A stretch of 64,000 nt of DNA from Rhabdophis nuchalis (Eukaryota > Chordata > Lepidosauria > Squamata > Natricidae), in contig CM077647.1 in assembly GCA_039707465.1 (NCBI GenBank), forward strand, positions 171,860,163 to 171,924,162. Reading direction: 5' to 3'. A program made the translations under genes and the position numbers. A model generated the notes under the pieces. It was not told the DNA's origin, searched no databases, and was given only the letters and a program-made list of their open reading frames with translations. This document shows, piece after piece, positions 52,890-63,627 of the stretch. How positions within the stretch are numbered: the stretch's first letter is position 1; each line of letters begins with the position of its first letter.

Positions 52890-53060
52890 GCAGGTCTTTG
52901 GTTGTTCGGGTTTTCTCCCGCGTAGAATTGGAAGTATCTTCACGAAGTTTCGATGAAGTCTCATTCATCATCTTCAGGCTGGTGCTTCCGGCTTGGTGCT
53001 TCCAGGAGCAATGGTGCTTCCATATATATCTTCCAGCCTGAAGATATATATTACAAATAA
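52890..53060 (-). mobile_element. Penelope-like repeat with hammerhead-like motif (minus)
   Basis: On the minus strand CTGAAGA is followed by T, a perfect 6-bp stem (GATGAA/TTCATC, loop TGAGAC) and GAAAC. The layout equals the motif at 52560, including the extra T. A second, shortened piece (GCCTGAAGATATATATTAC) lies at 53036. Confidence 0.4.
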
Positions 53061-53094
53061 TTCAAAGTGGCAAACACAGCCAGCGCACATTCTA

Positions 53095-53235
53095 CCTCTT
53101 GTTTTCTCGACAACAACCATCCTGTGAGGTGGACTAGGAGAGGGGCACTGGCCCAAAGTCATCCAGCTGGCTTTCGTAGCTAAGTCAGGACTTGAACTCA
53201 CGGCTTCCTGCTTTCTAGCCTGGTGTCCTAATCAG
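53095..53235 (-). mobile_element. tRNA-derived/MIR-like SINE, reversed
   Basis: GACTTGAACTCACGGCTTCC and CTAATCAGTAGACC form a reversed tRNA-like head; the body is CACTGGCCCAAAGTCATCCA. Confidence 0.65.
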
Positions 53236-53484
53236 TAGACCGAACTGCCTCTTATAAACCCACTTTGGAGTTGCTGTAGCTTTAAGAAGAAAACCTTCCT
53301 TCATTTCCCTTTATTTTACTTATTTCTGGCCATCTTGTAAAAGGAGCACTTTACTTCCTTATTTTCTTCCTTCTTATTCCTCCCCCACTTGAATTTCCCT
53401 CTCTCCTTTTCCGTGGTTATTCCAAGTTACCTTTAGCATGACTGGATCTTTCTCCCACCAATGAACAGATCAAACCTCTTGGAT

Positions 53485-54170
53485 CAGTGGTGGGATTCAA
53501 ATTTTTTTTACTACCAGTTGTGTGGGCATGGCTTGGTGGGTGTGGCAGGGGAAGGAAGCTGTAATTCTCCATTCCCTCCCCACTCCAGGGAAAGGATACT
53601 GTAAAATCCCCATTCCCTCCCCACTCCAGGGAAAGGATACTGCAAAATCCCCATTCCCTCCCCACTCCAGGGGACGTATACTGCAAAATCTCCATTCCCT
53701 CCCCACTCCAGGGGAAGGATACTGTAAAATCTCCATTCCCTCCCCTCTCCAGGGGAAGGATACTGCAAAATCTCCATTCCCTCCCCACTCCAGGGAAAGG
53801 ATACTGCAAAATCCCCATTCCCTCCCCACTCCAGGGGAAGGATACTGCAAAATCCCCATTCCCTCCCCACTCCAGGGGAAGTATACTGCAAAATCTCCAT
53901 TCCCTCCCCACTCCAGGGGAAGGATATTGCAAAATCTCCATTCCCTCCCCACTCCAGGGGAAGGATACTGTAAAATCTCCATTCCCTCCCCACTCCAGGG
54001 GAAGAATACTGTGAAATCCCCATTCCCTCCTGATCAGCTGGCACTCAGGAAGCAGAGAATAGATGGGGGCAGGACCAGTCAGAGGTGGTTTTTACCAGTT
54101 CTCGGAACGGCTCAAAATTCCCGCTACCACTTCTCCAGAACTGGTCAGAACCTGCTGAATACCACCTCTG
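53485..54170. mobile_element. hAT element with internal minisatellite, exact 8-bp duplication
   Basis: Starts CAGTGGTGGGATTCAAAT, ends ATACCACCTCTG. TCTTGGAT lies at 53477-53484 and 54171-54178. The middle is the 41-bp tandem array, so the element grew after or during insertion. Confidence 0.88.
53567..54030. repeat. 41-bp minisatellite, about 11 units
   Basis: Unit of CATTCCCTCCCCACTCCAGG then GGAAGGATACTGCAAAATCTC. All frames of either strand stay open because the units lack stops; not coding. Confidence 0.95.
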
Positions 54171-54227
54171 TCTTGGATGGAGCTGAACATGTTGTTTGAA
54201 CACATTTGAAAGTCAGACCAGAATAGA

Positions 54228-54840
54228 ACATAATAACAACGTTGGAAAGGACCATAGAGATCTTCTAGTCCAACCTCCTGCTCAAGCAGGAGACTCTATT
54301 TCAGTGTTGGCGAGCCTTTTCTGCACCAAGTGCTGAAACAGGAGCACCCGCGAATGCGGGAGCACTGGAAACCAGAAGAGCAGCTCCCCAGCTTGTGCGT
54401 ACGGGAGTGCCGGAAACTGGAAGAGCAGTTTCCCCGCACGCACATACTGAACTTCCGGTTTCTGGCATGCACATGCGCACCGGTTAACTTGGCTTCTGGT
54501 TTCTGGCACTCCCGTGCATGCAAATACTAGCTGGTCAGCATGCATAAGCACGCTGGAACTCGGAAGAGCAACAGGCAATGACTGGCGTGCCCAGAGAGAT
54601 GGTTCTGCGTGCCACTTTTGGCACGCATGCCGTAGGTTAGCCATCATGGCTCTATGCCATTTCAGACAAACGGTTGTCCCATCTCCTCTTTAAAACCTCC
54701 AGTGATGAAACACCCACAACTGCTGAAGACATGTCATTCCACTGATTGATTGTTTTCACTGTTAGGACATCTCTCCTTAGTTTTAAGTTGCTTCTCTCCT
54801 TGATTAGTTTCCATCCATCTCCTACTTAGTCTTCCAGTTC
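54228..54840 (-). mobile_element. CR1 fragment interrupted by a hAT
   Basis: Reversed CR1 tail (ACGTTGGAAAGGACCATAGA) to AGTTTCCATCCATC, split by 54302-54649. Confidence 0.75.
54302..54649. mobile_element. hAT element
   Basis: Ends CAGTGTTGGCGAGCC and GGTTAGCCATCATGG; flanks CTCTATTT and CTCTATGC match at six of eight. Confidence 0.7.
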
Positions 54841-54959
54841 ATGCTCAGGACTTTCCTTAAGGGATTCCGCTTTCATTGCTCCTATGAACCCTTGGATCTT
54901 CTGTCCATTTCTCAGTCACTTTTGATGGCTCAATCTCAGCAAGCTATTCCCTCTATCAT

Positions 54960-55220
54960 TATTTCTAAAATTTCCAAGGGCTGAAGCAGGAGACCCTACA
55001 TCATCTCAGACAAGTGGCTGTCTAGTCTTTTCTTAAAAACTTCCAGGAATGAAGCACCCAGAACTTCGGAGGCATCCCGCTGGTTAATTGTTCTCCATGT
55101 TAATTCCTTAGTTCCAGGTTGCTTCTCTCCTTGAATAGTTTCCATCTGTTATTTCTTGTCTTGCCTTCTTTGGCACATAGGCTGACCCTCTCTTCTTTGT
55201 GACAGCCCCTAAAATACAGG
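54960..55220 (-). mobile_element. CR1 fragment
   Basis: Reversed CR1: GCAGGAGACCCTACATCATC, TTCTTAAAAACTTCCAGGAA, GTTGCTTCTCTCCTTGAATA. Confidence 0.75.
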
Positions 55221-55334
55221 TAATCCCTGGAGTATGAGCATTGAACATGTCCTGAAACGGCGAATCTTGCAACACCACGGAAGTTGTTCTCCCTTAGGAA
55301 CAACCACAGAGGCTCTGCAACATTCGTCCTGCAC

Positions 55335-55840
55335 TTTGCCAGCTAAAATGGAGGTTTGGAGGGGCGGTCCTGCCCCTTTGACGCTCCGTTTAGGCCTGCG
55401 TAGGTCTCGCCAGGCACATTTAATGCCAAAATGGAGGTTCAGAGGAGACACCCCTCCGATGCTCCGTTTAGGCCTGTGTAAGCCTCACCTGGCACATTTC
55501 AGGCCAAAATGGAGGTTCAGAGGAGACACCCCTCCGATGCTCCGTTTAGGCCTGTGTAAGCCTCACCTGGCACATTTCAGGCCAAAATGGAGGTTCAGAG
55601 GGGACTCCGACACTCCATTTAGGCCTGTGTAGGCCTCGCCTGGCACCTTCCAGGCCAAAGTGGAGGTTCAGAGGGCACACCCCTCCGACGCTCCATTTAG
55701 GCCTGCGTAGGCCTCGCCTGACACATTTCAGGCCAAAATGGAGGCTCAGTGGCAACTCCTCTCCAATGCTCCATTTAGGCTTGCACAGGCCTTGACTGGC
55801 ACGTTGCAGGCCAAAATGGAGGTTCAGAGGGGCAACATGG
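55335..55840. repeat. 78-bp minisatellite, about 6-7 units
   Basis: Unit begins AAAATGGAGGTTCAGAGG and contains CTCCGTTTAGGCCTGTGTA and CACCTGGCACATTTCAGGCC. Spacing varies from 75 to 86 bp. Confidence 0.92.
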
Positions 55841-56115
55841 GGGGGGGGGGGGAGAGGCTAGCCACAATCAGATAAGAGAAGGAATAGCCCACAGCTGTAC
55901 AACATGCACAGAAAAAACTCAGAAAAGAACCTTGCGAACTCATCATGCAGTAAAAAAAGACAGTGGGAGATATATACATGCAGGCTTTTAGGTGTAGAAG
56001 TCAGTCTTCCAAGATAAACCAGGCAGAAAATGTGACCAGTTGAGCTGCGGTACTTTATCGTAAGGCTACATTAATAGAACCTTGCACATCTGAATGTAGA
56101 AAACTCCCGCTGTCA
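55841..56115. other. No recognised feature
   Basis: Short unassigned stretch before a microsatellite. Confidence 0.4.
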
Positions 56116-56171
56116 ACAATAACAATAACAATAACAATAACAATAACAATAACAATAACAATAACAATAAC

Positions 56172-56221
<50 letters not shown>

Positions 56222-56223
56222 TG
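56116..56223. repeat. (AACAAT)n/(AAT)n microsatellite
   Basis: AACAAT units pass into AAT/ATA units that run up to the R4/Dong-like fragment. Confidence 0.95.
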
Positions 56224-56980
56224 ATGTAAATAATAATACTGGCCGCTCAAGAACAAGCACTACAAACTAATGCCATGAAAGCGAAGATTCAAAAATCCAC
56301 TGACAACCCAAACTGCCGACTTTGCAATAACAAAGTCGAAACTGTTTCATATTTAATATGTGAATGCAGCCAAATCGCACAAACTGATTACAAAGCTAGA
56401 CATGATCGAGTTGCTAAATTAATCCACTGGTCATTATGTAAAAAATATGGTTTACCTGTATCCAGAAAGTCATGGGAACACAAAGTAGAAAAGGTTATCG
56501 AGAATGAGAGGGTGAAGATCTTGTGGGACTTTTGAATACAAACAGACCGTCATTTGGAGCACAACACACCAGATATCACGGTTGTAGAGGGCCGAAGTGT
56601 ACTGTTCATTGATATCGCTGTTCCTGGAGATGCCAGAATCGAAGAAAAAGAACTAGAAAAAATCATGAAATATCGCGACCTGGCCATTTAAACCACACGG
56701 CTATGGATGAAGCATGTCACAGTGACACCCATTGTCATCGGGGCACTTGGCACCATGTCCAAGAATTTTAATAAATATCTCAGCAAATTGCAGCTTCCTG
56801 CAATAACACCAGCGGAACTGCAAAAAACGGCGCTACTTGGCCCCTGTTATATTCTACGAAGATACTTGGTTGATAACTAGGATGCTGGCAGCAAACTGTA
56901 TCAACAATTAGCACCAGTCAATAGTATTTGTAATATGCATTTTTAAATGTTCAGTTGGCTGAGTTTCATGTTTTATGAAT
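56224..56980 (+). mobile_element. R4/Dong-type LINE 3' fragment with restriction-like endonuclease region
   Basis: Plus-strand coding remnants contain a CxxC segment (CRLCNNK, near 56311), ILWDF (56518), then after a stop PDITVVEGRSVLFIDIAVPGD and KELEKIMKYRDLA (56570-56690), the PD...(D/E)xK pattern of R2/R4-clade endonucleases, then VTPIVIGALGTM. At least two stops break the frame. It lies between an AAT array and TAATAATAATAAT at 56986. Confidence 0.75.
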
Positions 56981-56997
56981 AAAGTAAATAATAATAA

Positions 56998-57110
56998 TAA
57001 TCTTTATTGTCATTGTACTAAAGTTACAATGAAATTGGTTTTAACTTCACTGGTGCAAAGTTATAACAGAAACTGTTTATAGACTGAGAAGTTAGAGAAA
57101 CTTGATTCTG
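56998..57110 (-). mobile_element. LINE 3' tail fragment
   Basis: CTTTATTGTCATTGTACTAA resembles the reversed tail at 31388. Confidence 0.4.
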
Positions 57111-57286
57111 AGTTTCTTTCTCAGTCTGTTATGTGGTTGTGGGCTATGCCCTCCCTTATCTGTTCAATCAAGCATTCTGTATCTCTGTGGGGTCAAGACA
57201 AGAGGGGTGCAGTCGCGGCACAATTTATTTTCCCCCTGACTTGTGAATCTTTTTGATCAACACTCCCGCTTACTATTGCATTCCAG

Positions 57287-57520
57287 GGGCAAGTAAGAAG
57301 CTGGAAGGAGAACTTCCGTTATCGGAACCTGCGTCTTTCGGGAGCAACGCTCCGTAAGTTGGAGTCTGCCCTCTTAGAGTTGACCCCACAAGACTTTCAG
57401 AACCCTTACGAATGGGAGAAATTTCAACTCTGGCTCCAGGAAGTCATGTTCGCAGAATGGTGGCTGGACCAATTCTCTCGAGACATCAAACGTCGATGGA
57501 AAAACCTGACGGTGTTCTAA
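57287..57520 (+). CDS. Terminal exon of an unidentified gene
   Basis: A good acceptor (TTACTATTGCATTCCAG) is followed by 78 codons open to a TAA at 57518-57520. A short 3' UTR with AATAAA lies 65 bp later. The 77 residues are charged and Trp-rich (six Trp; VRSWKENFRYRNL at the start, FAEWWLDQFSRDIKRRWKN near the end), with no signal peptide, membrane segment or low complexity. Two of the three frames from the acceptor meet stops early. I do not recognise the family; it is not ABHD4, DAD1 or OXA1L. Upstream exons were not securely found (43724 is a weak candidate). The look of the composition and the splice/poly-A context argue for a real plus-strand gene. Confidence 0.6.
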   Translation, partial: GQVRSWKENFRYRNLRLSGATLRKLESALLELTPQDFQNPYEWEKFQLWLQEVMFAEWWLDQFSRDIKRRWKNLTVF

Positions 57521-57584
57521 TTGTCCTTGGGGCAAAGGAAGTCTAATTTGGGGTAATGTGGTAAATTGTGCGTTTTTGCTGGAC

Positions 57585-57590
57585 AATAAA
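57585..57590 (+). terminator. Poly-A signal of the unidentified gene
   Basis: AATAAA 65 bp after the stop, with TGAGTGATAAGTAGTAACAG downstream. Confidence 0.6.
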
Positions 57591-57685
57591 GAACTGAGTG
57601 ATAAGTAGTAACAGGTGAGTTTGATTCGAGTGGTCTTCTCTTTTTTTTTTTTTGCAGAAGAAGACGTGCTGTGAAGTTTTTAGGC

Positions 57686-57930
57686 TAGGGGTCAGTAACC
57701 CATGGCTCTGGAGCTGCATGTGGCTCTTTCATTCCTCTGCTGTGGCTCCCTGTCGCCGGTTAGCTCCACAATTGATAGGGCTTTCGGTTAGGATAGGTAG
57801 AGGAAAAAAAGGTGCGGTGCTAGGAGGAGACTCTATAGTGGGGGAAACCAAACTTCCGGTCGGCTTCAGAATTGAATGGGGGGGTCTTCCGTTTAGAATC
57901 CTTGTGGTTCTTTAAGGTTGCCGACCCCTG
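57686..57930. mobile_element. hAT MITE
   Basis: Ends TAGGGGTCAGTAACC and GGTTGCCGACCCCTG; flanks TTTTAGGC and CTTTAGGC match at seven of eight. Confidence 0.82.
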
Positions 57931-58019
57931 CTTTAGGCACAGGAGAACCCAAGAGTTTGTAAAATATGGTTCAGTTGTGTCGCGGTTGAGCTGTGTCCTG
58001 TGGAACCAAGAGGTGGAAC

Positions 58020-58175
58020 TTCCTTCAATAAAGTCCAATGATCGTTGTCCCAAAGGTTGTGTTTTCAAGAGGCAACTGGACTTTCTGTTTTATCTTTGAA
58101 GACATTTTGCTTCTCATCCAAGAAGCTTCTTCAACTCTGACTGGATAGTGGGGAAGGATTTCAACGACCCTTCTG
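58020..58175 (-). mobile_element. Penelope-like repeat fragment, reversed
   Basis: GCTTCTCATCCAAGAAGCTTC with TTGTCCCAAAGGTTG upstream: the reverse of the block at 38925-39060. Confidence 0.45.
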
Positions 58176-58628
58176 CCATTTTGATGAACACAATGCTCAT
58201 CTTGTCATTTAGACAAGTCAACCGAACTAATTTTGGTTGATGGTTTTTGAGGGATTTTGAAAGAAACTATCTCCTCCTTTGAGGAGATTAGTTTCATGTA
58301 ATTCTCATCTTTGTTATTGATTGGATCGCTACTATGTTCAAGTCTCTTTTCAGAGGTCTGTGGCTATCCTGGTGCTGAAATAAAGCTTATGCTGGAAAAA
58401 AGTAAGTCCTCTCACTTATAATTGTTCCTTGCACTTACGATGCTCAGACCACCCTTATGTTCATGGAATTACAATTTGGGTGGTTGGTAATCGGCTCACC
58501 TATATGACTGTGGAAAGCCCCTGAGCTCCCCCAGAGAATGAAATATTTAGGGTGATAGTAAAAGAGGCAGAATATATATATATATTGTTTCCAGTTTTGG
58601 GCGAATGAAATTCTGGCTGCAGTAATTA
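58176..58628. other. No secure feature
   Basis: TCTCTTTTCAG/AGGTCTGTGG with AATAAA at 58379 could be a tiny 3' terminal exon, but nothing else supports it. Confidence 0.25.
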
Positions 58629-59016
58629 CCATATTTTTCAGAGTATAAGACGCAGCAAGGTTTTGAAGAGGCAAATAAATTAAAGTTTTTGCACTCTGCA
58701 TACCTCCCAAAAGCAGCCCATTTTTTGCAAAAACAGGCCCAGGTTTTTTTTTTCAAAAAAAGGGAATGAATTGCCCTTAGGAGGCTTGTAGAGTGCTCGG
58801 GCGGGGGAGGGCAAAACTGAGCCCAAAACCGGCCTGTTTTTTGCTCATTTCTGTCCTCCACAGCCCCCAGAAGCTCTCTGAAAGCCTCCTACAAGCTATG
58901 CATGGCCATTTTGGTGAAGGGGGCAGGGTTTCGGGAGGCAAAAAATGCTGTTTTCAGTGTATAAATCTGCACCCTGATTTTCACCTAAGGTGCGTCTTAT
59001 ACTCCGAAAAATATGG
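58629..59016. mobile_element. TA-flanked MITE (mariner-like ends)
   Basis: Ends CCATATTTTTCAGAGTATAA and TTATACTCCGAAAAATATGG; TA on both sides. Confidence 0.82.
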
Positions 59017-59339
59017 TACATGAAGCATAATATATTGAATTTCCTTATTTATATTTCCTTTTATTATTCCAAGAAGCAACAACTCTGGTTTCATGTCAAT
59101 TTTTTATTCCGTTATTTCCTCCAACCATTTTTGAATTTTTGTCCAGTACTCCCTAGCTTTGGGACAAGTCCATCACATGTGATAGAAGTCCCTTGTAGAT
59201 AGTTGCATTTCCAACAATTTTGGGAGATGATGGGGAACATTTTGGCCAATCTTGCTGGGGGTAAATGCCACCTCTAAAACATCTTCTAAATATTTTCCTT
59301 ATACACGGCCAAATATTGAATTAAAAAAATATATATTTT
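59017..59339. other. No recognised feature
   Basis: AT-rich; reading frames short. Confidence 0.4.
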
Positions 59340-60127
59340 TTTAAAAAAGAGGCAGAATATTATATTTTCCCAAAGGAGAAATGGAGAAAAATCTTAACAA
59401 AGGCAGAAAGCAGCTTCAATCTTCCTGCCATAGCCTGAAGCAGAAGCCTCAAGACTTTAGAAATGGATAGTTTGTACCTGTGGACAAAGCCAGGCCATCC
59501 TATTCATAAACAAAACTCCTTCAGATGAAGCTGATGGAAATTAAGAATTTACATTCCCCCACCCAAATCCTAAGGACAGGACAGGATCTTTAGGACATAA
59601 TAGGATTTACCCACCACCATTAGAATAGCAAAAGATGGAGTGGTGCAGTGGTTTAGAGGTGGAGCTCTTGCCTCACAATCAGGGGGATGTGAGTTCGATC
59701 CTAGGTAGAGGCAGATATTTCTCTCTCTGGGCACACTGAGAATATATCTGCTGAACAAAACTCTGCCTTGGGGACAGGAAGGTCATTTGGCCATTAAAGC
59801 ACTCTGCTAGCTTCATTCAGTTGCCCAGACTCCACCTCACAAGGGATATGGGGGGTCATTAAAGGACGATGATGATGATTAGAATAACAAAAGATGCAAG
59901 GCTCACTACTTTGCACAACCCCCCTGGAGCATCTCAATCACCAAACCCCAGAACCTTATAAAAACCTATCCGCTCACTCAGCCATTTTGTCAGCCACCCC
60001 AGAAACACGCTGCTGTCCCTGAAGCTTCTGGCATCCAAATAAACAGAGACCTCTCCTTGTAGCCAGCCTCCATTTTATTACCAGCATCTTTCTCCTGGCT
60101 TGGAATCGAACTGGATTTTTCTTCCAA
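59340..60127 (+). mobile_element. Possible solo LTR, family B, with nested SINE
   Basis: Ends TTCTTCCAACA like 5784-6284. TTATAAAAACC (about 59956) and AATAAACAGAG (about 60038) are plausible promoter and poly-A signals. Interrupted by the SINE at 59638-59877. Confidence 0.35.
59638..59877 (+). mobile_element. tRNA-derived SINE with 19-bp duplication
   Basis: Head GTGGTTTAGAGGTGGAGC (box A region) and GTTCGATCC (box B); body CACTCTGCTAGCTTC; GATGATGATT tail. The 19-bp flank at 59619-59637 recurs at 59878-59896 with one mismatch. Confidence 0.85.
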
Positions 60128-60680
60128 CATGAGCAATTGCAATGTCCTTCAGTCACATAATCTTAATTCCTGGCTCTTCCACCTCAAAAAAAAATCCAGC
60201 AAAACTGTCCTTTGGAAGAATGGATTCACACTTACAATGCGATCTTTGCTTAACGACCATGGATTGGTTTAACAACAGTCCTGAAAATGGCCATAAAACT
60301 GGGTCAGATTCATCTTATGGCCCTAATGACTTAGGACAGAAGTTGTGATTCCAATTCTGGTTGTAACTGCTTCTATAAAGAAATCCCTGGGCTTTGCTGC
60401 CACCTAGTGGTGACCCCTAATAGGTTTCCAAATAAGGAAACCAAGATTGTGGTTCATGTTGGAAACCCACCCATGCCCAGCGATGTGTTAAAAAGATACA
60501 GCATTTTCATTCATGTCTGTCGGTTCACTGAGTTATAAACAAAGAAAGGAAGGATTCTGTTCTTTCCAAAAATTATTAATTTCAGAATACATAAAGGCAC
60601 GATCGCATATTGTCACTGAAAAGATCCTTGAGAGTCAAATAGCTATCTACAGAGATTGTACCTTGGCTGCAACTTCATAG
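60128..60680. other. Dispersed-repeat fragments
   Basis: 60240-60350 is a piece of the CTTAACGACCATGGATTGG-type repeat. No gene. Confidence 0.4.
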
Positions 60681-60682
60681 AA

Positions 60683-60684
60683 CT

Positions 60685-60759
<75 letters not shown>

Positions 60760-61235
60760 AGGATAAAAAGGGAAAAGGAAAGAAAGAAAGAAATGAAGGA
60801 AGGAAAGAAAGAAAGCAAGTAGGCAGGCAGGGAAAGAAAGGAAGGAAAGAAAGGAAAAAGGGAGGAAGGTAGAAAGAAAGGAAGGAGGAAGGAAAGAAAG
60901 AAAGGAAAGAAAGAAAGAAAAGGAAAGAAAAAAATGAAGGAGAAAAAAAAGGGAAGCAGAAAAAGGAAAAAGAATAGAAAGAAAAAAAAGAAGGAAGGAA
61001 GTAAGAAAAGACGACAGGCAGATTGGATGAGAGAGAGAGGAAAAGAAAGAAAGAAGAAAGAAAGAAAGGAAAGAAAGGGGGGAAAGAAAGAAGGACCAAA
61101 AGAGAAAAAGAAAGTAAGGAAGGAAGGAGGAAAGAAAGGAAGAATGAATGAATGAATGAATTGAAGGAAGGACAGAGAGAAAAGGAAAGAAAAAGAAATG
61201 AAGGAAGAAAGGAAGACAGGAAGAAAAAGACAGAC
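60683..61235. repeat. (GAAA)n and purine tract, 550 bp
   Basis: A pure GAAA array (to about 60757) grading into AAAG/GGAA purines. Long frames of Lys/Glu or Phe/Ser/Leu are artefacts. Confidence 0.96.
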
Positions 61236-62011
61236 AGACAAGAGGGTTTCTGTGATGTGATTTGTATTGCTATAGTCACCATTTTGACTTTTTGGACCTA
61301 TCCCAGTAAAAACACTGGCTTGTTTATCACACTCCTAGGTATGAAATCCAGATTCTGGTCCATCAAGAATGGTGTGAACTAGGAAGCAGTACAATGCAGG
61401 CAAAGAGCTTCTGAATGAGTTGAGTGGAGGCTACTGATCTCGTGGTCTCCCAGGTGGGCAGTTTCATGAGGTCACAATGCCATCATACCACCACACCTCC
61501 TCAGCTGCAGTGGAGACTAGCAGCCTGGCTTAAAAGAGGGGAGAAAAAGAGGGGAGAAGGGCATCTCCTCTCAAGGGGCGGTTAGCCCCCTGGAATGGGG
61601 AACTGGACCTCTGGAAGGAAGTCAGAGGCAATGGAGGATGAAGAACTCAAACCGGACGAACAGACGAAGGGACCTCAAGCTCCAGGACGACTAAAGTTCT
61701 TCCGGAGGGGCCAATGGGCAGTGAGTATCAGAGGTTAACACTGAGAATTGTGGGGCGGAGTTTATTCATTTCTGGATCTTGTGAGAAGGAACACCAAACT
61801 TGAAGAGTTTTCTTTAACAGAAAACTTGAAAAACTTCCCCTGTTCATTCATCTGCCCAACGAAGCTTTAGATGAGGTGGGCCAGGAGATGTCTTCTCCAA
61901 TCGGAGTCCACCAGGTTCTGTCACCTCTAGCCAGCCACAAACCTTCTCTCCTCCAATTAAAATCAGAGAACGTGGAAGTTGGATGGGATCTACTAGCTCA
62001 TCTGATCCAAC
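61236..62011. other. Unassigned stretch with one candidate exon
   Basis: 61631-61720 begins with ATG in strong context (GGCAATGG), reads MEDEELKPDEQTKGPQ and ends at a GTGAGT donor. It is too short to identify. Nothing else stands out. Confidence 0.3.
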
Positions 62012-62598
62012 CAGGGGTGAAATGCTACCAGTTCGGACCAGTTCACCCAAACCAGTAGCTTTTTTCTTTTTACTACAACTTTAGGCAAACTGGTAGCATT
62101 TTTATTACCGGTTCAAGCGAATCCGAACCAGTAGTAAAAATGCTAGCAGTTTGACCGAATGGGTAGTAAAAAATAATGCTACCGGTTCAGGCGAGCCGTT
62201 TTTTCCAAAGATCAGCTGTGACACACGATTTATATTAGGATTTCTTGCTAAAAAATAATGTTACCGGTTTGAGCGAACTGTTTTTTCCAATGATCAGCTG
62301 TGACGCATGATTTATATTAAGATTTCCTGCTTTTTAGCTAATCTAAATTGCGTGGCACAGCGGACTCCCCCCCCCCCCCTCGCTGTTCACTTACCTTTGC
62401 AGGTGCGCTCGGTAGCAGGCTCTGCCCACCTATCCAGGTGCCATCAGGTCAATTTTGACCCTCCACGCATACATGGAAGTTCCTGCGTATGCGTGGAGGT
62501 GGTGCGTGCGAGCCCAGTGAGCATGCTCGCGAACATGCACGCGTGCGCGCTCACATTGCTACCGAACTGGTAGTAAAGGTGAGTTGATTTCACCCCTG
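62012..62598. mobile_element. hAT element (CAGGGGTGAAATGC family)
   Basis: Ends CAGGGGTGAAATGCTACC and GATTTCACCCCTG; flanks GATCCAAC and GATCCAGC match at seven of eight. Internal ACCGGTTC-type units are repeated several times. Confidence 0.82.
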
Positions 62599-62929
62599 GA
62601 TCCAGCCTCTTACTTAGTTCAAAAATCCACTGATCCAATCCTGACCAGCAATCCCGCCTCTGAAAACCTTCGCAAAAGAGTCCCTTGCGAAATGTTTTGC
62701 ATTTGTACATTGCCCACCGTTCTTTGGTTAGAGGCAATCCAAATAAATAATGACTAAGGGGCACTAAAGTAAATGGAAATAAATGTTTCCTGTTGTTGTG
62801 CCTTGGTTTAAAAAATTCTGAGATTAAGTTCTTAGCGGCATGTTCCTCAAAATTTTCCTTCCTAGTTTAGGGTACAATCCTTCTCCTTGTACAAGAAGGA
62901 AGGAAGCTTCAAGGAAAGCCAGGTCACCA
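62599..62929. other. No recognised feature
   Basis: An AATAAA at about 62780 with GT-rich sequence after it could be a transcript end, without other support. Confidence 0.3.
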
Positions 62930-63625
62930 TCACATTCCTCTTTTTCCTCCATCCTTTCCCCCTTCTCTTCCTCCCCTCCTCTTTCTCCTTTCCCCTCTCC
63001 TCCCCCTCTTCCTACCTCTTGTCCTCCCTCCTCCTTGTCCTGCTCCCCCATCTCCCCATCTCCCCCTCTATCTTCCCCCTCCTTTTCCTCCTCTACCTCC
63101 TCTTCTCTCCCCTCCTCCTCTCCGTCCTTTATCTCCTTCTCCTCTTCCTCCCCTCCTCCTCTTCCTCCTCTCCTTCCTCTCCCTCCTCCTCCTTCTTTCC
63201 ACCTCCCCTCCTCCCCCTCTTCCTCCCTTTGTCTCCTCATCCTTGTCCTGCTCCTCCAGCTCCTCCTCCATCTCCTACTTTTCCTCCTCTCCGTCCTTTA
63301 TCTCCTTCTCCTCCTTCTCCTCCTCTGCCTCCTCTTCCACCTCCTTTTCCCCTCCTCCTCTATCTCCTCCCCCCTCCCCCTCTCCCTCTCCTCTCCTCCC
63401 CCTCTTCCTCCCCTCCTTCTCGTCTTCCTCCTCTTCTTCCTCCTCCCTCTCCCTCCTCCTCATTTTCCTTGTTTCCACTTCCCCTCCTCCCCCCTTCCTC
63501 CCTTCATCATCTCATCCTCGTCTTGCTCCTCCATCTCATCCTTTTCTTTCTCCATCTCCTCCTCCTTTTCCTCCCCTCCTCCTCCTCCCCCCCTCCTCCT
63601 CCCTTCCATCCTTTATCTCCTCCTC
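62930..63625. repeat. CTCC-rich pyrimidine tract, 700 bp
   Basis: CTCCTC/CTTCC units throughout. The 377-codon plus-strand frame over it (Ser, Pro, Leu) is an artefact. Confidence 0.96.
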
Positions 63626-63627
63626 AT

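Noticed and set aside
53417..54199. Frames of 160-225 codons with repeated PFPPHSRG/GNGDF-like units
   Set aside because: Translation of the 41-bp minisatellite inside a hAT element.
60675..61282. Minus-strand frames of 188-199 codons rich in Phe, Ser and Leu
   Set aside because: Complement of a GAAA purine tract.
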